64,000 nucleotides of DNA from G963663365 sp963663365 (GTDB lineage: Bacteria; Hinthialibacterota; Hinthialibacteria; Hinthialibacterales; G963663365). The position numbers were made by a program, and so were the translations under genes. Below, one piece after another: positions 25,820-33,759 of this stretch. The stretch lies in NCBI GenBank assembly GCA_963663365.2, contig CAXXIH010000008.1:496001-560000 (forward strand). Reading direction: 5' to 3'. Within the stretch, counting starts at the first letter, position 1. Each line of letters begins with the position of its first letter. The notes beneath the pieces are model-generated. The model saw only the letters and a program-made list of their open reading frames with translations. It did not search any database and was not told where the DNA came from.

Positions 25820-26175
25820 CAACCGGCCTCAAACACTCCCTCAAACACCTTTGCCATCGTCGGCCAATACCCCTGCTGCATCAACTCACTACACACACGG
25901 GAAACGATCCGGTCCTGGTTGCTGCTGACGGCATATCGAATGCATTCTGGATGGCAGTAATAATCAGTCCCGAGTCCTGACTCCTCTTCAATGTGATTGT
26001 GCAGATCGGCGATTCCCTGCCCAATCAGCCTGCGAATATCAGCCTCATTGTTTACAAACTGCAATGCCGAGAAGTAGTGATGCAGGGCTTTGACTTTTTC
26101 TACGACGGATTCCAATAAATGACTTGAGCAACCATTCTGTTCAGTTCTTCTCTCGTTGCCGACGTCATCATCTAC
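25820..26175 (-). pseudogene. 3' part of the 275-aa module protein gene
   Basis: The minus strand encodes the last 115 or so residues of the protein intact at 36302-37129 ('VGNERRTEQNGCS', 'LLESVVEKVKALHHYFSALQ', 'HNHIEEESGLGTD', 'WPTMAKVFEG'), including a start-like ATG at 26115. The 5' two thirds are missing and the break falls 4 bp from the stop of the HEAT-repeat gene, marking a rearrangement junction. Confidence 0.85.
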
Positions 26176-26178
26176 AAG

Positions 26179-27774
26179 TTAATACCAGACCACACCTGAG
26201 AAAAAGTAGTATTCATCATCACCCGATCTTGCAACCACATGAGGGGCAATTACTATATCCCCCCCAGCATAGTAACTTATATTTACTTCCCAATAACCAC
26301 TGTCTCCGTCAGGTCTAATGAAGCATTCTTTTACAGATGCTTTGCCAATCTGACTTCTTAGAACATCGCTTAAAATATTACATATGTAATCAAGGTCTCC
26401 CCGGTATTCACCATCATATTTTCCTTTGAGTGGGTGAATACTCCCGCAAGACAGAACCGGAAGATCCGCCAGCAATGATCTAAAGTCAACATCGTCAAAT
26501 GAAGAACCCCTCCAAATAGCCTCGTGAGTCGGGTACTTTTGCCTAAAAGCATTGGGTATCTTTCTTTCTATCTGACGAATGCTTTTTGAAGCTTCGTCAC
26601 GCACGATCCTGCACTCCTCTTCGGTGCCAATATTGTCCTCTAGCAGTGTTTCTAAGTATGGCAAACATTCTGGTTCTCCTATTTTTCCCAGAGACCAAGC
26701 CACCTCACGCCTAACGCAATAATTTGGATCGCTCACCAGTTTTCCCAAGTGCTGGATCGCATGTCGATTGCCCAATCCACCTAAAGTCCATGCACAACCT
26801 TCCCGCACACCACAATCAGCATGACTCAAGCCAGCGATAAGTTCATCATATACATCCGAGGTAAATTCATCGTCTGAGGCCCAATTAAGGAGTTTGTCAT
26901 GCGCATCAATCCCTTCCGAAGTTCTCGAATCACCACTCCATATCTGTATCAGAGAGCGAATCTTTTTTTTGTCCATGATGTCGTTTTCTTCTTTGTCCAT
27001 GACGTCGTCGTCTGATCTAGCATGTTCGCTTATCAACTTTTCATAAACAATGTTAACATATACGTTTGCTCTGTAAGAAATGATGACTTTCCAAGGTAGC
27101 AACCAACGCAGTTCAAAAGTACCAGGTTTTTTTCCAAAGCCAAATATGCCCTCACGCACTCTTTTTACACAAGTAATGGTCTTAACTTCTGCACCATCAG
27201 GCAATTTGCTCTTTGAGGCGGTTTTTGCCTCATTTTCAGAGTAAGCCACTGAGGTCAACTTGCCCCGCTTTGGCTCTTGTATAATTTCGATATGTTTGAT
27301 CCTTGACTGCATAGGAATTTTATTCTTCGCATCATTCACTGCAAGATTCTCTGTATTCCCTTTGCCTTCTACGTTGTCTAGTTTATCACCCCGTATCACC
27401 TTAGTCTCTATCACTTTTGCATTCTCCGGCACTAATAGGCTTGCCTTTTCTTCAGCTCCCTCAACGGTAGATGCCGAGACGCGAACCTCTTTTCTAGAAA
27501 CGAAACATTCTCCCACTCTTCTAAGATCAATAGCCGTACCCATACCGTCGATTGCCTTAGTTGATAATTCAACGCCAGAAACATGAAGAAAATCGCGAAA
27601 ACATGCTGGTCCCTGGCCGACATATCCAAACTTCATGAACACATTATCAGTCCACCGGTGTCCGTCACTGTAGATAAATGTTATAGATTCCCGAGTTCCA
27701 ACAACCTGCTTCAGCTCCCCATGTTGTGCAATCAATTCACGGGCTGTTTGCATGTAAGTCTTCTCAATGCTCAT
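26179..27774 (-). CDS. HEAT-repeat protein of unknown function
   Basis: This 531-aa cytoplasmic protein has no signal peptide or membrane helix. Residues of about 1-260 are a mixed alpha/beta region of unknown family. Residues of about 300-420 contain HEAT/armadillo-type repeats ('GVREGCAWTLGGLGNRHAIQ', 'CVRREVAWSLGKIGEPECLP', 'IVRDEASKSIRQIERK'), which usually form protein-binding solenoids. The C-terminal 100 residues ('YWEVNISYYAGGDIVIAPHV') look like a small beta-rich domain. The gene lies between lipoprotein genes and a truncated module gene. Its 3' end may have been fused to foreign DNA, since the relic begins 4 bp away. Confidence 0.7.
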   Translation of the reverse strand: MSIEKTYMQTARELIAQHGELKQVVGTRESITFIYSDGHRWTDNVFMKFGYVGQGPACFRDFLHVSGVELSTKAIDGMGTAIDLRRVGECFVSRKEVRVSASTVEGAEEKASLLVPENAKVIETKVIRGDKLDNVEGKGNTENLAVNDAKNKIPMQSRIKHIEIIQEPKRGKLTSVAYSENEAKTASKSKLPDGAEVKTITCVKRVREGIFGFGKKPGTFELRWLLPWKVIISYRANVYVNIVYEKLISEHARSDDDVMDKEENDIMDKKKIRSLIQIWSGDSRTSEGIDAHDKLLNWASDDEFTSDVYDELIAGLSHADCGVREGCAWTLGGLGNRHAIQHLGKLVSDPNYCVRREVAWSLGKIGEPECLPYLETLLEDNIGTEEECRIVRDEASKSIRQIERKIPNAFRQKYPTHEAIWRGSSFDDVDFRSLLADLPVLSCGSIHPLKGKYDGEYRGDLDYICNILSDVLRSQIGKASVKECFIRPDGDSGYWEVNISYYAGGDIVIAPHVVARSGDDEYYFFSGVVWY

Positions 27775-27815
27775 GAGATCACTACCGCTCCTCTCTCATT
27801 GCCGTTCATTTCCTA

Positions 27816-28361
27816 TTACTGATCCCACCAATGACTTTCAAGAATCCCTTTCATGGCCTCGCCAAACTGCAGGTCAACTGCTCGCCGAATAGATTCTTCA
27901 TCCGTTTTCCCGCTCGCTTGTCCGCGATAAGTAGCAACCCAAATAATTGATTCATTTGGACCGTGGAAAGTGTATTTTACATTAATCAATGTTTCAATGC
28001 GTTTGTCTAACATATTTTCGTGGAATACTGATACGATCTCTGGGACTACGATTGATTGAAAACCTTTTTCGAAATATTTGCCGTCAAGACTTTCAACAAT
28101 GACAGTTTCTTTGAATAATCTTCCGAACAACTCCTTCAGGCTTTTTCTCATATCAATTATCAATCCGTACCTATTAGGACCGCTGCTACAATTTCTTTCT
28201 GGTATATAGAGTACAATTCTGGCTGGCACGACTTGTTCTGGAGCAACAACAATATTTGGATCGTCTATTGTAATTACACTGGGCTCTGTAAAGTAGTTAG
28301 TTTTAACCTGCACGCATCCCAAAAGGGATGAAATTAACATCAACACGCAGACATTTCTCAT
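27816..28361 (-). CDS. Lipoprotein, 181 aa
   Basis: A lipoprotein signal peptide with lipobox L-L-G-C (Cys at about residue 16) is followed by a small alpha/beta domain. The pattern 'RIETLINVKYTFHG' and 'ESIRRAVDLQFGEAMKGILE' recalls LPS-assembly or curli-secretion-type small envelope lipoproteins that carry an amphipathic C-terminal helix, but I cannot name it. It overlaps the end of the upstream lipoprotein gene by 4 bp and the two are probably co-translated. Confidence 0.75.
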   Translation of the reverse strand: MRNVCVLMLISSLLGCVQVKTNYFTEPSVITIDDPNIVVAPEQVVPARIVLYIPERNCSSGPNRYGLIIDMRKSLKELFGRLFKETVIVESLDGKYFEKGFQSIVVPEIVSVFHENMLDKRIETLINVKYTFHGPNESIIWVATYRGQASGKTDEESIRRAVDLQFGEAMKGILESHWWDQ

Positions 28362-29080
28362 TTTTGTTCTCCAACTTGAAAATCGAAATCAATGGTCGAA
28401 GATTCTTTCAGTATTCGTGCGCTGCATCGAATCATCAAAATGTCTTCTAAAGAATCAGAAAATCCAAGCTTAAAATAAACCATTCCAAAATGTGAATGGT
28501 TCGGAAGAATGGTGTTCTCCTGTAATTCCAATTCTGAAATTAATAAGTTCACAAGCTGTGCTTTCTTCAATTTATTGTGTGCCTCGCGCTGCAAATATAT
28601 TCCATGTCCAGCAATGGGGGAAGCAAATAGTGGTGACACAAAGAAAGTTCCAACGAGATAGACTTTAGTATCCTGCAAACTTCTTCTAGATTGCCGAAAC
28701 GATTCATCTTCAAGATTTGAAGAAAAGGGATTAATTCTCCTTGGTATATAACCACGTTCACGAGAAATTAAGTAAAAACTGGATGAAGGCAAAAAGTATA
28801 TCGTATCTTTGCTATTATTTTGGACGGCAATGTGTATCGGCACAATTCCCTCTGCAAGCAAGTCTGTTCCAAACAGTGCAAGAACTCGTTGGGGCTCAAG
28901 CATGGGATCAATAGCCACTTTTAGACCTGCAATTTCTTTGGTTTTCCGATTTTGTATAAACTCTGACGTACAAACGTTTGCCAATTCATTACGAGTTGGT
29001 GTTGTGCATCCAAATAGGAGTAAGATTACCATGGACAGCAAGTACGGCATATACATTTTATGGTCAAATGATATATTCAT
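28358..29080 (-). CDS. Lipoprotein, about 240 aa
   Basis: A hydrophobic segment ending in a lipobox ('SMVILLLFGC') is followed by a soluble beta-rich domain ('GIVPIHIAVQNNSKDTIYFLPSSSF', 'NTILPNHSHFGMVYFKLGF'), which resembles small envelope domains that protect bare protein surfaces. No family is named. The exact start is uncertain: no strong ribosome site, with in-frame ATGs at 29080 and 29056; the longer frame to 29155 looks unlikely. Its stop overlaps the start of the next lipoprotein gene. Confidence 0.7.
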   Translation of the reverse strand: MNISFDHKMYMPYLLSMVILLLFGCTTPTRNELANVCTSEFIQNRKTKEIAGLKVAIDPMLEPQRVLALFGTDLLAEGIVPIHIAVQNNSKDTIYFLPSSSFYLISRERGYIPRRINPFSSNLEDESFRQSRRSLQDTKVYLVGTFFVSPLFASPIAGHGIYLQREAHNKLKKAQLVNLLISELELQENTILPNHSHFGMVYFKLGFSDSLEDILMIRCSARILKESSTIDFDFQVGEQK

Positions 29081-29213
29081 CATGTTATGGCAGCACCTAA
29101 TTGGGTGGTATCGGAGATAGGACGAATGAGGTTCTCCACGAAGCAAATATTGCATATCTTTATAATAGGTAATTTTGTTGTGATTTTACTTCCTCATTGA
29201 TGACACTCAATCA

Positions 29214-32200
29214 CTAGTCGGACACCACCCTGAAACCCGTGTTGCCGTTTGCATAGCTGGGTGCAAAGCTGTACCGCATTGCCGAGCGGCAGTATTTTGA
29301 TGAAAACCCCCATGAACCGCCGCGCCGCACTTTGTTTTGATTGGGGCCTTCATTAAGCGGATCAATGGTTGGTGCGCCGCCGTAGAAATGTGGATCGTAC
29401 CAGTCTTGACACCATTCCCAGATATTGCCGCTCATATCGAACAACCCCCATTCGTTTGGAAGCAGTATGCCGACTTCGTGGGTTTCTAAGTTGCTGTTCT
29501 TACTGCACCATGCATAATTGACAATTTGTTCGTAGTTCTCGTCGTCTCCCCAGTAGAACCGTGTGCTTGTGCCCGCCCGGCAGGCATATTCCCATTCTGC
29601 TTCCGTCGGCAGACGAAAAGTTCGTATGCTTAGACCATTTAAACGTTCGATGAAGATTTGGCAATCGTTCCATGATACTTGTTCAACCGGGTAGTCATGA
29701 TCCCCTTGGAATCGAGATGGATTGTCTCCCATGAGGATAATCCATTGTGCTTGTGTTATCTCATATTTGCTCATATAGAACGAATTAGAAATTGTAATTT
29801 CTCGTTGGGGACCTTCATCTTCATATCGATCCTGTTCAGAATTGCCTGAGCCCATATTGAATGAACCTGGGGGTATAAGAGTCAACTCCAATGGCCTTGC
29901 TTGTTCAGGCAGACCAGGTATATCAACGATTGACGTTGAAAAAGGCACGGGTATCATCGTCGCCGTTGGGGTAGATGTGGGGATTGGTGTCGTGTCACAG
30001 GCGTATGGATCAGATCCCACTTGTGGAGAATACGCGAAACCGGATACGAGCCAGCCCGAATCGGAGAACTGCGCTTCGCCCAAACGATCCCGAAGTGAAA
30101 TAATGTCGCCCCAGTCATCGCACGTCAGAAAATTATTGCGCACATCCACTGCGTCTCCGGCATTCAGTTCGGAATTCTCAACAATCCCCTCTATGCTCTT
30201 TAATTGATTTGACTGGCAGTTCAGAAGTACGAGCGCGAGGTTGAGACTGACGTCCAGGTTCATCAACTGGTTGTTGTAGCAATAGAGAGTCTCCAACGCG
30301 GAATTCTGCGAAACATCCAGGCTCGTTATCTCATTAAACGAGCAACTCAGGTATTGCAGTGCGGGATTGTGAGAGACATCTAGGCTCGTCAACTGGTTGT
30401 TGCTGCAAAAGAGAGATTGCAGTGCGAAATTCTGAGTGACATCCAAGTCTGATAAGCTGTTATTGTTGCACCCTAAAGTCCCCAGCGCAGGATTATTGCG
30501 GATATCCAGGTTCGTCAGCTGATTAGTGCCGCAATAGAGAGTCTCTAGAAAAGAATTCTGTGAGACATCCAGGCTCGTCAACTGGTTGTTATAGCAATAG
30601 AGATATCTCAGTGCGAAATTCTGAGTGACATCCAGCCTCGCCAACTGGTTGTTGTCGCAATAGAGAGTGATCAGTTCAGGATTCCTGGAGACGTCCATAC
30701 TAGTCAGCTGATTATTGTAACAAAGAAGATATTCCAGTGCGGGATTATGGGAGACATCCAAGACCGTCAACTGATTGTTGTCGCAATAGAGAGATTGGAG
30801 TGCGGGATTATGTGAGACGTCCAAGACTGTCAACTGGTTGTTGTTGCAATAGAGAGTCTCTAGCACAGAATTCTGTGAAACATCTAGGACCATTATCTCA
30901 TTGCCGGAGCAGCCCAAAAATTGAAGTACGAGATTGTGAGAGACGTCAAGATTCGGCAACTGATTGTTGTCGCAATAGAGAGTCTCTAATGCGAGATTGT
31001 GAGAGACATCTAGACTCGTCAACTGGTTGTTATAGCAATAGAGATATCTCAGTGCGAAATTCTGAGTGACATCCAGCCTCGCCAACTGGTTGTTGTAGCA
31101 ATAGAGAGTCTCCAATGCAGAATTCTGTGAAATATCCATGATTGATATCTCATTAGACGAGCAACTCAGGTATTGCAGTACTGGATTGTTGGAGACGTCC
31201 AGGCTCGCCAACTGGTTGTTGTAGCAATCAAGAGATTGGAGTGCGGAATTGTTGAAGACGTCCAGGCTCGTTAACTGGTTGCTCCCGCAATAGAGAGTCT
31301 CCAATGCAGAATTCTGTGAAATATCCATGATTGATATCTCATTAGACGAGCAACTCAGGTATTGCAGTACTGGATTGTTGGAGACGTCCAGGCTCGCCAA
31401 CTGGTTGTTGTAGCAATCAAGAGATTGGAGTGCGGAATTGTTGAAGACGTCCAGGCTCGTTAACTGGTTGCTCCCGCAATAGAGAGTCTCCAATGCAGAA
31501 TTCTGTGAAATATCCATGATTGATATCTCATTAGACGAGCAACTCAGGTATTGCAGTACTGGATTGTTGGAGACGTCCAGGCTCGTCAACTGGTTGTTAT
31601 AGCAATAGAGATATCTCAGTGCGAAATTCTGAGTGACATCCAGCCTCGTCAACTGGTTGTTATTGCAATAGAGATATCCCAGTGCAAAATTCTGAGTGAC
31701 ATCCAAGTCTGATAAGCTGTTATTATTGCACCTTAGAGTCCCCAGCGCGGGATTATTGCGGATATCCAGGTTTGTCAGCTGGTTGTAGTCGCAATAGAGA
31801 GATTGCAGTGCGGGATTGTAAGAGATATCTAGGCTCGTCAACTGGTTGTTATTGCAATAGAGATATCCCAGTGCAAAATTCTGAGTGACATCCAAGTCTG
31901 ATAAGCTGTTATTATTGCACCTTAGAGTCCCCAGCGCGGGATTATTGCGGATATCCAGGTTTGTCAGCTGGTTGTAGTCGCAATAGAGAGATTGCAGTGC
32001 GAGATTGTGAGAGACATCCAGGCTCGTTAACAGGTTGTAGTCGCAATAGAGATATTGCAGTACGGGATTCTGAGTAACATTCAGGCTTGTTATCTCATTA
32101 TCAGAGCAGCTCAAGAATTGCAGTGCGGGATTATTGTCGATATCCAGGTTCGTCAACTGGTTGTTGTCGCAATAGAGATATCTCAATGCAGTATTGTAAG

Positions 32201-33050
32201 AGACGTCCAGGCACATTAACTCGTTGTCGTAGCATTCAAAACCTATCAAGCCAGTAAAAAATTCAATTCCGGTGGCATTAGCGATGTGCCTTTCGGCGCA
32301 GTTAAGTGTGCCCGTCCTGACTTCAGCCTCTTCGGCAGTAAAGGGCTCGCCGGGCTCCACCTCCATAAAATCTTCCACGGCCGCACGGAAGTTAGAATCA
32401 GGAAAATTCGCCGCCGTATTGATGTTCTCGTCAGAGTAAGGTGTACTCGTTGAGGTCGGTATCAGCGTGAACGTAGGTGTGACTTCTGGCGTGGGAGTTA
32501 TTTGTGGTGTAGGGGCTACATGCTCTGACACAATAACCGGTATGACCACAATTTCGTCAACATACACGATGCCCATTTCATTTGCCAAGGAGACGACCTG
32601 AAAAGCGGGGACAATAGCATCATCCTTAGGGTCATAGATGATCCTCATGGTATGCCATCGGTCTTGATATTCAGCACTATTTGCGGGCATGTTGACGGCC
32701 AACGAGCCGTCCACAGGAGCGTTTAAACCGACGAGAGCGAGATAAAGATTAGGTGTATTGGTCCATACATTACATTCGATGAGGACTTCGCCCGAACCCG
32801 CCTCAATAGATGGACCATAGACAATGAGACCATCGCCATCCCCTGTGACGATTGTGAGTCCCCTGCCGTCAGAGCCTTGTCGCTCCGGCACTGAGCCAAA
32901 CGAATATTCCGCCAAATCGTACTCGCCGGGCTGCCCGGGGATATCGATTAGCAAGTCATCTGCGGTATCCAAGTCAATCGTTACAGAGGTCTGAGCATTG
33001 GACATCAGGGCCGTGAGAGAGAGAAGAGCCAACCAGAGAGAGCGTTTCAT
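29214..33050 (-). CDS. Secreted leucine-rich-repeat plus FGE-domain protein
   Basis: This 1278-aa protein has a signal peptide ('LWLALLSLTALMSNAQ'), the unnamed 'GLNAPVDG' domain (about 20-175), a Thr-Pro linker, an N-terminal LRR cap and about 35 leucine-rich repeats of 21 residues (about 240-1000; consensus L-x-x-L-x-C-x-x-N-x-L-x-x-L-D-V-S-x-N-x-A), then a second linker and an FGE/SUMF domain (about 1060-1278: 'SFNMGSGNSEQDRYEDEGPQ', 'RLPTEAEWEYACRAGTSTRF', 'GNIWEWCQDWY', 'RGGSWGFSSKYCRSAMR', 'GFRVV'). The LRRs should bind a protein or glycan. AGAAGG precedes the ATG at 33050. Near-identical 189-bp blocks inside the LRR region suggest recent expansion or contraction. Confidence 0.9.
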   Translation of the reverse strand: MKRSLWLALLSLTALMSNAQTSVTIDLDTADDLLIDIPGQPGEYDLAEYSFGSVPERQGSDGRGLTIVTGDGDGLIVYGPSIEAGSGEVLIECNVWTNTPNLYLALVGLNAPVDGSLAVNMPANSAEYQDRWHTMRIIYDPKDDAIVPAFQVVSLANEMGIVYVDEIVVIPVIVSEHVAPTPQITPTPEVTPTFTLIPTSTSTPYSDENINTAANFPDSNFRAAVEDFMEVEPGEPFTAEEAEVRTGTLNCAERHIANATGIEFFTGLIGFECYDNELMCLDVSYNTALRYLYCDNNQLTNLDIDNNPALQFLSCSDNEITSLNVTQNPVLQYLYCDYNLLTSLDVSHNLALQSLYCDYNQLTNLDIRNNPALGTLRCNNNSLSDLDVTQNFALGYLYCNNNQLTSLDISYNPALQSLYCDYNQLTNLDIRNNPALGTLRCNNNSLSDLDVTQNFALGYLYCNNNQLTRLDVTQNFALRYLYCYNNQLTSLDVSNNPVLQYLSCSSNEISIMDISQNSALETLYCGSNQLTSLDVFNNSALQSLDCYNNQLASLDVSNNPVLQYLSCSSNEISIMDISQNSALETLYCGSNQLTSLDVFNNSALQSLDCYNNQLASLDVSNNPVLQYLSCSSNEISIMDISQNSALETLYCYNNQLARLDVTQNFALRYLYCYNNQLTSLDVSHNLALETLYCDNNQLPNLDVSHNLVLQFLGCSGNEIMVLDVSQNSVLETLYCNNNQLTVLDVSHNPALQSLYCDNNQLTVLDVSHNPALEYLLCYNNQLTSMDVSRNPELITLYCDNNQLARLDVTQNFALRYLYCYNNQLTSLDVSQNSFLETLYCGTNQLTNLDIRNNPALGTLGCNNNSLSDLDVTQNFALQSLFCSNNQLTSLDVSHNPALQYLSCSFNEITSLDVSQNSALETLYCYNNQLMNLDVSLNLALVLLNCQSNQLKSIEGIVENSELNAGDAVDVRNNFLTCDDWGDIISLRDRLGEAQFSDSGWLVSGFAYSPQVGSDPYACDTTPIPTSTPTATMIPVPFSTSIVDIPGLPEQARPLELTLIPPGSFNMGSGNSEQDRYEDEGPQREITISNSFYMSKYEITQAQWIILMGDNPSRFQGDHDYPVEQVSWNDCQIFIERLNGLSIRTFRLPTEAEWEYACRAGTSTRFYWGDDENYEQIVNYAWCSKNSNLETHEVGILLPNEWGLFDMSGNIWEWCQDWYDPHFYGGAPTIDPLNEGPNQNKVRRGGSWGFSSKYCRSAMRYSFAPSYANGNTGFRVVSD
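31112..31678 (-). repeat. Three near-identical 189-bp LRR blocks
   Basis: Blocks starting at 31112, 31301 and 31490 repeat with exactly 189-bp spacing (63 codons, three LRR units). The first two blocks are practically identical over their full length, and the third is identical over its first part before diverging near 31580. The protein block starts 'VLQYLSCSSNEISIMDIS'. Such recent identity within an older repeat array points to gene conversion, slippage or selection for length change. Assembly collapse or expansion is possible here. Confidence 0.9.
31671..32000 (-). repeat. Second pair of 189-bp LRR blocks
   Basis: Text beginning GAGATATCCCAGTGCAAAAT at 31671 recurs at 31860, again 189 bp apart. 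The two copies encode near-identical three-LRR units with 'DISYNPALQSLYCDYNQLTN' in one. The family is distinct from the block at 31112. Confidence 0.85.
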
Positions 33051-33759
33051 CGCAAACCTTCTATCGTGCACGTCTATATTTTTGTGATTATCCCAGTTGT
33101 CGGATCCGCTGTAAACCAAGTTAATCGGCCTAAGCGAGTCGATTGCAAACGAATCTCCCTTAAAGCGATATATTCACTTAGCATTCTTCAATTGTATAGC
33201 CAGTATTTGGCATTTCTCATCTTTGGTAATGAGTACCATTATCAATATAATCCATACTATTTTAAACTGATTTATAATATCTATGCATTGTGGAAAGTGG
33301 ACTAATGATCAATCTGCCGGTAATGCCCATTTCAAGAATTCATGGCATCAATAAAACCGCCATTTTTTAAATCTTTGAATATTAAAACCTTATAGCCTCA
33401 TAGATTTGGTGCACTAATCTTGTGGACTTCCCGCCCCTGAAGGCAGAGCGTGCCCAAGAAATCTTGCAACAGATAGACGATCTCAGTGAAGAAGAGATTG
33501 ACAGTCTTCTTAACACCACGCTCTCCGATGACCTGTAGCTCTTTCCGGTGTCCTGACCTCCCGAAAAATGCTATCTGATTTAACAATGTCGATCCACGGC
33601 AAGGAGAATCCCTTGTGGATCGCAGAGCAAATCCCGGGGAACACAAAGCCAGGTTTATCAAGGCTTCAGGCGATTCTGAGAAACTCAAACCTACAGATCG
33701 CCAATCAGATGATCTCACAAGACTCAGGGGAACATCCATCCAATACTCCACGCCGATTT
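33051..33759. other. Intergenic region with a possible gene relic
   Basis: About 700 bp. The first 330 bp are AT-rich without a gene. A short open plus-strand stretch at 33423-33539 ends in TAG and encodes 'ERAQEILQQIDDLSEEEIDS', like the acidic C-terminal tail of some modular polyketide/peptide synthases. No start or upstream domain exists, so it is at best a relic. Confidence 0.4.

Noticed and set aside
30737..31069. A Cys/Arg-rich plus-strand ORF inside the LRR gene
   Set aside because: It is the antisense shadow of regular LRR codons, which keeps that frame open by repetition.
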